Below, in pieces: positions 33,229 to 41,517 of a DNA stretch of 64,000 nt. This DNA comes from CAVYTF01 sp963771435. GTDB taxonomy: Bacteria; Bacteroidota; Bacteroidia; Chitinophagales; Chitinophagaceae. Location of the stretch: positions 25,406 to 89,405 of the forward strand of contig CAVYTF010000014.1 in the NCBI GenBank assembly GCA_963771435.1. Reading direction: 5' to 3'. The translations under genes and the position numbers were made by a program. The notes under the pieces are model-generated. The model made no database searches. It had not been told where the DNA came from and worked only from the letters and a program-made list of their open reading frames with translations. Within the stretch, counting starts at the first letter, position 1. The number at the start of each line of letters is the position of its first letter.

Positions 33229-35043
33229 TTAGGCGACTGCTTCTGTGCTCATGCTTTTCTGCACCCTTTTCCTGTCGTCTTCGTTCAGTATCACTTTGCG
33301 CATTCTCACGTTCTTGGGCGTTACTTCAATACATTCATCTTGCTGAATGTATTCCATACACTCTTCAAGCGTCATCAGGGTTTTTGGGGCAATTCGGGAG
33401 GCATCGTCACTTCCGCTTGCGCGATGGTTGGTGAGTTTTTTAGGCTCAGTAGCATTTACGACAAGGTCACCTGGTTTGATATGTTCGGCGATGATCTGGC
33501 CAACGTAAACTTCTTCGCCCGGGTCAACAAAGAAACGGCCACGGTCTTGCAGTTTATCGATAGAATACCCGGTGGTACGTTCCTGGTTCTTGGATAAAAG
33601 TACGCCATTGTTCCTGCCGGGGATAGGGCCCTTCCATGGCTTGTATTCGTTGAAGCGATGCGCCATAACTGCTTCACCGGCAGTGCCGGTAAGCATTGTT
33701 GAACGCAGCCCGATCAATCCTCTTGAGGGAATATCGAACTCAAGGTGCTGCATTTCGCCCTTGGTTTCCATAACGTGCATTTCGCCCTTCCGCTGTGTTA
33801 CAAGGTCTATTACTTTGCCGCTAAATTCCTGCGGAACATCTACTACTAATATTTCAAAAGGCTCATGTTTTTTGCCGTCTACGTATTTAACCAGAACCTG
33901 CGGCTGGCCAACGGTTAATTCATAACCCTCGCGACGCATGGTTTCAACCAAAATGCCGAGATGGAGAATACCTCTACCATAAACGAGGAAACTATCAGCA
34001 CTATCGGTATCCTCCACACGGAGGGCGAGGTTCTTTTCTGTTTCCTTCATCAGCCTGTCCCGCAGGTGGCGGGAGGTAACAAATTTTCCATCCCTGCCAA
34101 AGAAAGGCGAGTTGTTGATACTGAACAACATGCTCATGGTTGGTTCATCAACACTTATCACTGCCAAGGCTTCAAGGTTGTCAGGGTCGGAAATAGTGTC
34201 ACCTATATTGAAGCCCTCGAGGCCAACAACGGCGCATAAGTCACCCGCTATTACTTCTGTTACCTTTTTCTTGCCCATTCCTTCAAAGACATAGAGCTCT
34301 TTAATGCGCATTTTCTTCACGGTGCCATCAGCCTGCATTAAAGCTATAAGCATATTTTCTTTTATACTGCCGCGGGCTACTTTGCCAATGGCGATACGCC
34401 CCAAAAAGGATGAATAGTCAAGCGAGGTGATCTGCATTTGCAAGGGGCCTTCGTTGACTTTGGGTTCGGGGACATATTTGAGAATACCGTCGAGCAGGGG
34501 GGTAATGTCTTCAGACTGAGTAAGTGAGTCATTGAACCAGCCATTCTTGCCGCTACCGAAGAAGGTAGGGAAGTCAAGCTGCTCTTCTGTAGCGTCCAGG
34601 TTAAAGAAGAGTTCGAAGACCGCATCGTGCACTTCGTCAGGGCGGCAATTGGGTTTATCAACCTTATTGATAACTACGATGGGCTTCAGGTGGAGTTGCA
34701 GGGCTTTTTGGAGTACAAAACGGGTCTGGGGCATAGGGCCTTCGAAGGCATCAACCAGTAGTACAACGCCGTCAGCCATTTTGAGTACACGTTCTACTTC
34801 GCCGCCAAAATCACTATGGCCGGGGGTATCTATTACGTTTATCTTAACATCTTTATAGATAACTGCTGCATTCTTTGAGAAGATGGTGATGCCACGCTCA
34901 CGCTCCAGGTCATTGCTGTCCATGATAAGCTCACCGGTATCCTGGTTGTCACGGAATACCTTGGTAGCGTGTAAGATACGGTCTACCAATGTGGTTTTTC
35001 CATGGTCAACGTGGGCTATAATGGCTATGTTCCTAATGTTCAT
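33229..35043 (-). CDS. typA: Translational GTPase TypA/BipA
   Basis: 604 residues, the normal length. G1 AHVDHGKTTLVDR at 10-22, the switch region RERGITI, G3 DTPGHSDFGGEV near 73, G4 NKVDKPN near 126. EF-G-like domains III and V and the TypA-specific C-terminal domain (KNQERTTGYSIDKL to LTNHRASGSDDASRIAPK) follow. It binds 70S ribosomes and helps 50S assembly and stress or low-temperature growth. Single gene with its own terminator. Confidence 0.97.
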   Translation of the reverse strand: MNIRNIAIIAHVDHGKTTLVDRILHATKVFRDNQDTGELIMDSNDLERERGITIFSKNAAVIYKDVKINVIDTPGHSDFGGEVERVLKMADGVVLLVDAFEGPMPQTRFVLQKALQLHLKPIVVINKVDKPNCRPDEVHDAVFELFFNLDATEEQLDFPTFFGSGKNGWFNDSLTQSEDITPLLDGILKYVPEPKVNEGPLQMQITSLDYSSFLGRIAIGKVARGSIKENMLIALMQADGTVKKMRIKELYVFEGMGKKKVTEVIAGDLCAVVGLEGFNIGDTISDPDNLEALAVISVDEPTMSMLFSINNSPFFGRDGKFVTSRHLRDRLMKETEKNLALRVEDTDSADSFLVYGRGILHLGILVETMRREGYELTVGQPQVLVKYVDGKKHEPFEILVVDVPQEFSGKVIDLVTQRKGEMHVMETKGEMQHLEFDIPSRGLIGLRSTMLTGTAGEAVMAHRFNEYKPWKGPIPGRNNGVLLSKNQERTTGYSIDKLQDRGRFFVDPGEEVYVGQIIAEHIKPGDLVVNATEPKKLTNHRASGSDDASRIAPKTLMTLEECMEYIQQDECIEVTPKNVRMRKVILNEDDRKRVQKSMSTEAVA

Positions 35044-35327
35044 TCCTAATTTTATTGAGGCGCGAAGGTACGGAAAGGGAGCGGGATGGCAAGGCGGGTA
35101 AGATGAATATTGTGTTACCGAGGGCTTACAGCTTAGTTCCTGAGGTGGTTGTAATGGCTTTGAGTGGGCATTACCATGGCTTTGGCCCGGCTTTGGGTGG
35201 GAGTTATATCAGTATAAGTACAGTATAACTTCAGTATAACATCAGTATAACTACAGTATAACATCAGTATAAGTACGGTATAAGGGGGAATTTTTGGGTG
35301 GATTAGGCTCTTAGGGGAGGCTGGTTT
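35044..35327. other. Spacer upstream of typA with 11-bp array
   Basis: 284 bases. Apart from the CAGTATAA array at 35210-35286, a motif ATGGCTTTGGC at 35175-35185 recurs before the second array (52415-52425). No gene is supported. Confidence 0.6.
35210..35286 (+). repeat. 11-bp CAGTATAA tandem array, copy A (7 units)
   Basis: CAGTATAAGTA, CAGTATAACTT, CAGTATAACAT, CAGTATAACTA, CAGTATAACAT, CAGTATAAGTA, then the end unit CGGTATAAGGG. Exactly 11 bases per unit with a fixed core CAGTATAA and variable last three bases. A second array of the same design, ending in the same CGGTATAAGG variant, is at 52461-52526. Confidence 0.95.
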
Positions 35328-35711
35328 GTGCTTTATCCAATAGTTGTATTGGTATTTTTTCTCTATGAGGCGGATGCGTCAAAGGGAATGGCCAATCCCA
35401 ACTCAGCTCTTATTACCCTGGGCAATATTACAAAAGGTACTATTATGCCATTTATTGCAACGGCGCCAACCCATGTATCATTAAAAGGAAACTGCGCAGA
35501 GTGGATCGTTGAGACGTTGGGGACAGGCCCGAAAGGCGCACCTGAACTTGCCCCATACAGCCCTGTGTATTTCAACCAGTGCACTGCAGTTACAGTTAAG
35601 GATAAAGTAGTGATGCCCAACAGCGGCAACAGGATCAACATGGTGGACTCAAAGAACAAGGTGATCTCTGAAGGCTCTTTCCCGGGGCCGGTCACGGTAT
35701 CATATACCTGA
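35328..35711 (+). pseudogene. C-terminal remnant of a G1 (eqolisin, A4-type) glutamic peptidase
   Basis: 127 codons from a GTG with no signal peptide. HVSLKGNCAEWIVETLG matches the eqolisin block AEWIxE, which holds the catalytic Glu. After it come LAPYSPVYFNQC, NRINMVDSKNKVISEG and SFPGPVTVSYT, which correspond to the last strands of the family's beta-sandwich. Full domains are about 180-200 residues and carry the catalytic Gln in the N-terminal half. That half and the export signal are missing here, so the piece is unlikely to be active. The upstream sequence is the 11-bp array spacer. Confidence 0.6.
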
Positions 35712-36027
35712 TTCGCAGGCGCTGTGCATTGTATTGGATAGGTGATAGCTGTAAGGAAACAAAGCAGTTAATTGTTTACGGAATCAATACCCTATTAACA
35801 ATAATTTAACAGAGCATTTTATTAATAATATCCCTCTTTTTTAACTTCCTTTTAATTTTGTTTGTAGTAATTGCTACTGCATTTTCATGCTTAGATCATA
35901 AAAATAACGGCTTGTTTCTTATATGAATTTTTTGTTCCTTGTTTGAAGTTTAGGGGGTACTTGTTTCTTTTTTGTATTTGTATTTTAATTGGCTTTTGGA
36001 GCAGGTGTACTTGTAAAGCACATGGTT
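35712..36027. other. AT-rich spacer before the TTGGTGG array
   Basis: 316 bases without a credible gene. A TAATTTTG box (35853-35860) fits the TANNTTTG -7 consensus and could start a transcript toward the surface-protein genes. It would then pass through the heptamer array as a long 5' leader. Confidence 0.4.
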
Positions 36028-36320
36028 TTGTTGGTTGTTGGTTGTTGGTTGGTGGTTGGTGGTTGTTGGTTGTTGGTTGTTGGTTGTTGGTTGGTGGTTG
36101 GTGGTTGGTGGTTGTTGGTTGGTGGTTGGTGGTTGGTGGTTGGTGGTTGTTGGTTGGTGGTTGGTGGTTGGTGGTTGTTGGTTGGTGGTTGTTGGTTGGT
36201 GGTGGTGGTTGGTGGTTGGTGGTTGGTGGTTGGTGGTTGGTGGTTGGTGGTTGGTGGTTGGTGGTTGGTGGTTGGTGGTTGGTGGTTGGTGGTTGGTGGT
36301 TGGTGGTTGGTGGTTGGTGG
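36028..36320 (+). repeat. TTGGTGG/TTGTTGG heptamer array, 41 units, before a surface-protein gene
   Basis: 41 units of seven bases (TTGGTGG or TTGTTGG) in unbroken register except one 6-base unit (TGGTGG) at 36203-36208. The array ends 32 bases before the ATG at 36353. It has no stop codon in any plus-strand frame or on the minus strand, producing false reading frames of Trp/Val/Gly or Pro/Thr/Asn/His/Gln. The guanine pairs could form two-tier G-quadruplexes. Confidence 0.95.
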
Positions 36321-36352
36321 AGGAACAATAAAGGTATAAAACAATTTTTATT

Positions 36353-39300
36353 ATGAAAACTATACAGAAAATGAGCAGCATGAAAATGCTTTTTCATATT
36401 GCGGGGGTATTACTTTTTGCAATGGGTGCATTTGCGCAGCAGGCATTTGGTCAGGCTATTACGCAGGGCAGTGCGCCAGGGACAAAAGTGGTAGTTACGC
36501 AGGGGGCGGCGGGACAAACGGCGAACTTGCAGGAATGGAATGTGAACGGGGGGGCGGCCGTGGGAGCGATGAGCCCCACGGGTGTGCTGACTGCGACGGG
36601 GCTTAATGTTGATTCGGTGAAAATTGTTAACGGAACGCAGGCTTTAGGTAAAGTGCTTACTTCTGACGCGAATGGGGTGGCGAGTTGGGACTCCCTTAGT
36701 GCAAGCAGTTTGGTGGGTAATGTTAACCCTGATCTTTCCTGCCTTTCTGTCGCAGGCTCTATCGGTACGCAAGGAGTGCCTCAATCAGTGGCTGTTTCTG
36801 GCAATTATGCGTATGTGGTGAACCGGAATACGAATACCATGCAGGTAATGAATATCAGCAACCCTGCATTGCCTACTGTGGCGGGATCGGTGGGTACAGG
36901 AAATTTTCCATTTGCGGTAGCTGTTTGGGGCAACTATGCTTATGTAGCCAATGCCGGCAGCAATACACTGCAAGTAATTAATATCAGCAGCCCATCGTCA
37001 CCCACTGTGGCGGGCTTCGTTTATACGGGAAACGGGCCTCAATCAGTGGCTGTTTCGGGAAACTATGCGTATGTGGTGAATAATTCAGATAACACCATGC
37101 AGGTAATCGATGTCAGCAGCCCATCGTCACCTACTGTGGCAGGTTCTGTTGGTACAGGAACCAGTCCATTTGCGGTAGCTGTTTCGGGCAACTATGCTTA
37201 TGTGGCGAATGCCGGCAGCAATACACTGCAAGTAATTAATATCAGCAGCCCGTCTTCGCCTACTGTGGCAGGCTCCGTTGGTACAGGAAACAGCCCCTAT
37301 TCAGTTGCTGTTTCGGGCAATTATGCCTACGTGACGGATTATCAAAGCAACACGATGCAAATAATCAATATCAGTAACCCTGCATCGCCTACTGTGGCAG
37401 GTTCGGTAGCTACCGGAACCGGCCCCTATTCAGTAGCTGTTTTGGGCAATTATGCCTGTGTGGTGAATTATGTGAGCAGCACAATGGACATAATCAATAT
37501 CAGCAACCCGGCATCACCTACCGTGGCGGGTGATGTAGCTACCGGAACGCAACCAGTTGTTGTTGCCGTTTCGGGCAATTATGCTTATGTGGTGAATATG
37601 GTAAGCTCTACCATGCAATCAATCCTCCTGAGTTGTAACGGTGGCAATAGCGCTGTGGCTGTGAACCCATTTACCGGCGCTACCACAGCCACTCCTTTAG
37701 AATGGACAGGCAGCGGCAGTAATATATATAACAATAATAGCGGAAACGTGGGTATTGGCACTACGGCGCCAGCTGCAAAATTAGATGTGGAAGGCAAGGT
37801 GAAAATTGCTGATGGGACACAGGCTGCAGGTAAGGTGTTAACAAGCGATGCGAACGGAGTGGCGAGTTGGGACTCCCTGAGCGCAAATAGTTTAGTGGGT
37901 AGTGTTACTCCTGATTTTTCCTGCCTTGCTGTTAAAGGTTCTGTTGCTACCGGCACAGGGCCTTATTCAATAGCAGTTTCGGGTAACTATGCATACGTGG
38001 TGAATTTTGGCAGCGCTACCTTCCAGGTAATTAATATCAGCAATCCCCTATTGCCAACAGTGGCGGGTTCGGTTAGTACAGGCAGTGGCAGCGAACCTGC
38101 ATCAGTAGCTGTTTTGGGCAACTATGCATATATCGTGAATTATAGCAGCAGTACTTTCCAGGTAATTAATATCAGCAATCCTGCTGCACCGACACTGTCA
38201 GGTTCTGTGGGTACAGGAAGCGGCCCCACATCAGTAGCAGTTTCAGGCAACTATGCCTATGTAGTGAATCAGCTTGGCAATACACTCCAGGTGATCAATA
38301 TCAGTAATCTTGCATCACCGGCAGTGGTAGGTTCTGTTAGTACGAGCAGCGAACCTTCATCAGTAGCCGTTTCGGGCAACTATGCTTATGTTGTGAATTT
38401 CGGCTCCAATATCCTGCAAGTAATTGATATCAGCAGCCCGTCGTCACCCACTGTGGCGGGCTCCGTTTATACGGGAAGCGGTCCTGAATCAGTAGCAGTT
38501 TCGGGCAGCTATGCTTATGTGGTGAATAAAATCAGCAAAACAATGCAGGTAATCAATATCAGTAATCCTTTATCGCCTGTAGTAGCAGGCTCAATTGGTA
38601 CAGGAAACGGCCCTCGTTCAGTAACAGTTTCAGGTAACTATGCATACGTGGTGAATGAGAACAACCAAACAATGCAGGTAATCAATATCAGTGCTCCTTT
38701 ATTGCCTGTAGTAGCAGGCTCAATTGCTACAGCATTTCAGCCTAATTCAGTAGCAGTTTCAGGGAATTATGCTTATGTAACGAACATTAGCATTAATTCA
38801 ATGCAATCAATACTTCTGTCCTGTAATAGTGGTAATACTGCTGTAAGTGTTAACCCATTTACAGGTGCAACTACGGCTACCTCTTTAGAATGGACTGGCA
38901 GCGGCAGTAATATATACAACAATAATGGTGGCAATGTGGGCATAGGCACAGCATCACCAGCGTATTTACTGAGTGTAAACGGGCAGCCGGCAGCGAATGG
39001 CTATACTGCCTTCACCAATTACAGCGATGCAAGGCTAAAAACAAATATTAAGGACATTGACAACAGTTTAGATAAGATAATGAAGTTAAGACCGGTGACC
39101 TTTCAGTATAATAAAGATTATTTGAAACTATACAATGACCCCACTGCCCTGATCAAAACATACAGGGGCTTTATTGCGCAGGATATAAAAGAAGTTTTCC
39201 CTGAAATGGTTGGCAAAACAAAGGGGACCGACTATTATGACCTTAACCTGAGCAACCTGCCAGTGTACTTAGTGAAAGCAATGCAGGAGCAGCAGAAGGA

Positions 39301-39472
39301 GATAGGAGAATTGAAAACGGAGAATGGAGAATTGAAAGTGGCAATGGGAGAATTGAAAACGGAAAATGGAGAGTTGAAAGCGGCTATAGAACAATTGAAA
39401 AAGGATAACGAAGCGAGGATGAAGGCGCTGGAGGAGAAAATGGCGTTGCTGCTGAAGGCGGCGGGGAAGTAA
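36353..39472 (+). CDS. LVIVD beta-propeller surface protein with S74 endosialidase-chaperone tail (two-propeller form)
   Basis: 1,039 residues. Signal peptide to about residue 34 (AFAQQAFGQA). Two LVIVD-type repeat blocks (about 125-420 and 520-815) of units like VAVSGNYAYVVN followed by MQVINISNP, each probably a beta-propeller. They are joined by a linker with GNVGIGTTAPAAKLDVEGKV, the common phage-tail/S74-style linker. Then the Peptidase_S74 intramolecular chaperone domain from SDARLKTNI (Ser891), whose members cleave themselves after trimer assembly. A heptad coiled coil (LKTENGELK repeats, 970-1039) follows. No T9SS domain is seen. A trimeric surface or fibre-like protein is inferred. 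The gene at 39568 is a one-propeller paralogue with a nearly identical N-terminus. Confidence 0.85.
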   Translation: MKTIQKMSSMKMLFHIAGVLLFAMGAFAQQAFGQAITQGSAPGTKVVVTQGAAGQTANLQEWNVNGGAAVGAMSPTGVLTATGLNVDSVKIVNGTQALGKVLTSDANGVASWDSLSASSLVGNVNPDLSCLSVAGSIGTQGVPQSVAVSGNYAYVVNRNTNTMQVMNISNPALPTVAGSVGTGNFPFAVAVWGNYAYVANAGSNTLQVINISSPSSPTVAGFVYTGNGPQSVAVSGNYAYVVNNSDNTMQVIDVSSPSSPTVAGSVGTGTSPFAVAVSGNYAYVANAGSNTLQVINISSPSSPTVAGSVGTGNSPYSVAVSGNYAYVTDYQSNTMQIINISNPASPTVAGSVATGTGPYSVAVLGNYACVVNYVSSTMDIINISNPASPTVAGDVATGTQPVVVAVSGNYAYVVNMVSSTMQSILLSCNGGNSAVAVNPFTGATTATPLEWTGSGSNIYNNNSGNVGIGTTAPAAKLDVEGKVKIADGTQAAGKVLTSDANGVASWDSLSANSLVGSVTPDFSCLAVKGSVATGTGPYSIAVSGNYAYVVNFGSATFQVINISNPLLPTVAGSVSTGSGSEPASVAVLGNYAYIVNYSSSTFQVINISNPAAPTLSGSVGTGSGPTSVAVSGNYAYVVNQLGNTLQVINISNLASPAVVGSVSTSSEPSSVAVSGNYAYVVNFGSNILQVIDISSPSSPTVAGSVYTGSGPESVAVSGSYAYVVNKISKTMQVINISNPLSPVVAGSIGTGNGPRSVTVSGNYAYVVNENNQTMQVINISAPLLPVVAGSIATAFQPNSVAVSGNYAYVTNISINSMQSILLSCNSGNTAVSVNPFTGATTATSLEWTGSGSNIYNNNGGNVGIGTASPAYLLSVNGQPAANGYTAFTNYSDARLKTNIKDIDNSLDKIMKLRPVTFQYNKDYLKLYNDPTALIKTYRGFIAQDIKEVFPEMVGKTKGTDYYDLNLSNLPVYLVKAMQEQQKEIGELKTENGELKVAMGELKTENGELKAAIEQLKKDNEARMKALEEKMALLLKAAGK

Positions 39473-39547
39473 AAATTAAAAAGTAAAAATTAAAAAGGAA
39501 AAAATAAAAAGGGAAAATTAAAAAAATAAAAAGGAAAAAGTAAATTG
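39470..39547 (+). repeat. TAAAAAG-type heptamer array starting at the stop codon
   Basis: From the TAA stop of the preceding gene the DNA runs TAAAAAT, TAAAAAG, TAAAAAT, TAAAAAG, GAAAAAA, TAAAAAG, GGAAAAT, TAAAAAA, one 8-base unit, GAAAAAG, TAAATTG. Eleven units that include the stop codon and fill nearly all of the 95-bp gap to the next gene. Confidence 0.85.
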
Positions 39548-39567
39548 CCATCTAAATAAACTTTATT

Positions 39568-41448
39568 ATGGAAACTATACAGAGACTGAACCGATCCACA
39601 ATGATGTTTCGAATTGTGGTTATATTGTTTTTTGCCATTGGCTTATTTGCGCAGCAGGCATTTGGGCAGGCAATTACACAGGGCAGCGCGCCGGGGACAA
39701 AGGTTGTGCTTACGCAGGGAGCTGCGGGACAAACGGCGAACCTGCAGGAATGGAATGTGAACGGGGGAGCGGCTGTTGGAACGATGAGCAGCACAGGTGT
39801 GCTGACGGCGACAGGACTTAATGTGGATTCGGTGAAAATTGTTAACGGGACGCAGGGGGCAGGCAAGGTGCTTACTTCTGACGCTAATGGTAAGGCGAGC
39901 TGGGATTCCCTGACTGCAAGCAGTTTGGTAGGTAGTGTTTCTCCAAATTTCTCCTGCCTTTCTGTTATAGGCGCTGTTACTACCGGCACAGAACCTTTTT
40001 CAATAGCAGTTTCGGGCAACTATGCATACGTGGTGAATTTTGCCAGCTATACCTTCCAGGTAATTAATATCAGCAACCCTGTATTACCAACAGTGGCGGG
40101 TTCGGTTAGTACAGGGACAGGTGGCGAACCTGCATCAGTAGCGGTTTCGGGCAGCTATGCCTATGTTGTGAATTATAATAGCAGTACCTTCCAGGTAATT
40201 AATATCAGCAATCCTGCTGCACCGGCAGTGGCAGGTTCTGTGGGTACAGGAAGCGGCCCCACATCAGTAGCGGTTTCGGGCAACTATGCCTATGTAGTGA
40301 ATCAGGTTGGCAATACACTCCAGGTGATCAATATCAGTAATCATGCATCACCAGCAGTGGTAGGTACTGTTAGTACAGGAATCGAACCTTCATCAGTAGC
40401 AGTTTCGGGCAACTATGCATACGTGGCGAATTTTGGCAGCGCTACCTTACAGGTAATTAATATCAGCAACCCATCTTCACCTACAACTGCCGGGTCAGTT
40501 GGTACAGGAAGCGGTCCTGAATCAGTAGCAGTTTCGGGCAACTATGCTTATGTGGCGAATATTACTAGCAATACCCTGCAGGTAATTGATGTCAGCAATC
40601 CTGTATCACCGGCAGTGGTAGCTTCTGTGGGTACGGGAATTCATCCTTCTTCAGTAGCCGTTTCGGGCAACTATGCATACGTGGTGAATGAGGGCAGCAA
40701 AACAATGCAGGTAATCAATATCAGTAATCCTTTATCGCCTGTAGTAGCAGGCTCAATTAGTACAGGAAATCAATCTAATTCAGTAGCAGTTTCAGGAAAT
40801 TATGCTTATGTGACGAACACTAACGGCAGTAATGCAATGCTATCAGTCCTTCTGTCCTGCAATGGTGGTGGAAATACTGCTGTATCTGTAAACCCATTTA
40901 CAGGGACTACTGTAGCTACCCCTTTAGCATGGACGGGCAGTGGCAGTAATATATATAATAATAATGGCGGCAATGTGGGTATTGGCACAGCAACGCCCGG
41001 GTATTTACTGACTGTAAACGGGCAACCGGCAGCGAATGGATATACCGCCTTCACCAATTACAGCGATGCAAGGCTGAAAACAAATATTAAGGATATAGAC
41101 AATAGTTTGGATAAGATAATGAAGCTGCGGCCGGTGACCTTCCAGTATAATAAAGATTATTTGAAACTATATAATGACCCTTCGGCGCTGACCAAAACAT
41201 ACAGAGGGTTTATAGCGCAGGATATAAAGGAAGTTTTCCCTGAAATGGTTGGCAAAACGAAGGGAACTGACTATTATGACCTTAACCTGAGCAACCTGCC
41301 GGTGTATTTAGTGAAAGCGATGCAGGAGCAGCAGATGGAGATAGCGGAGCTGAAGGCAGAGAATGAACGTTTGAAAACAGAAAATGAAGCAAGGATGAAG
41401 GCGATGGAGGAGAAGATCGCGTTGCTGATGAAGGCGGCGGGGAAGTGA
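39568..41448 (+). CDS. LVIVD beta-propeller surface protein with S74 endosialidase-chaperone tail (one-propeller form)
   Basis: 626 residues, paralogue of the 36353 protein with the first propeller block deleted or never duplicated. Signal peptide to FGQA (about residue 34), one LVIVD block (about 125-420), the SDARLKTNI S74 domain from Ser499, and a shorter coiled coil ending EEKIALLMKAAGK. LVIVD repeats are closely similar to one another (SVAVSGNYAYVVN; QVINISNP), which points to recent copying between the two genes. Likely the same cell-surface role. Confidence 0.85.
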   Translation: METIQRLNRSTMMFRIVVILFFAIGLFAQQAFGQAITQGSAPGTKVVLTQGAAGQTANLQEWNVNGGAAVGTMSSTGVLTATGLNVDSVKIVNGTQGAGKVLTSDANGKASWDSLTASSLVGSVSPNFSCLSVIGAVTTGTEPFSIAVSGNYAYVVNFASYTFQVINISNPVLPTVAGSVSTGTGGEPASVAVSGSYAYVVNYNSSTFQVINISNPAAPAVAGSVGTGSGPTSVAVSGNYAYVVNQVGNTLQVINISNHASPAVVGTVSTGIEPSSVAVSGNYAYVANFGSATLQVINISNPSSPTTAGSVGTGSGPESVAVSGNYAYVANITSNTLQVIDVSNPVSPAVVASVGTGIHPSSVAVSGNYAYVVNEGSKTMQVINISNPLSPVVAGSISTGNQSNSVAVSGNYAYVTNTNGSNAMLSVLLSCNGGGNTAVSVNPFTGTTVATPLAWTGSGSNIYNNNGGNVGIGTATPGYLLTVNGQPAANGYTAFTNYSDARLKTNIKDIDNSLDKIMKLRPVTFQYNKDYLKLYNDPSALTKTYRGFIAQDIKEVFPEMVGKTKGTDYYDLNLSNLPVYLVKAMQEQQMEIAELKAENERLKTENEARMKAMEEKIALLMKAAGK

Positions 41449-41486
41449 GTGAATGGTGAGTGGTGAATGGTGAGTAGTAAAGTAGA
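41445..41486 (+). repeat. GTGAGTG/AATGGTG heptamer array over the stop codon
   Basis: GTGAGTG, AATGGTG, AGTGGTG, AATGGTG, AGTAGTA, AAGTAGA. The TGA stop lies inside the first unit. Confidence 0.7.
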
Positions 41487-41517
41487 AATTATAAGGCTGG
41501 CTTTAACAATATAAAGA

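Noticed and set aside
35363..35695. Minus-strand gene of 110 codons opposite the peptidase remnant
   Set aside because: The plus-strand translation has recognisable eqolisin motifs; the minus frame has none.
35891..36397. Several frames rich in Pro-Thr-Thr-Asn-His-Gln or Val-Gly-Gly-Trp-Trp on both strands
   Set aside because: They are readings of the stop-free TTGGTGG array in every frame, with no coding features outside it.
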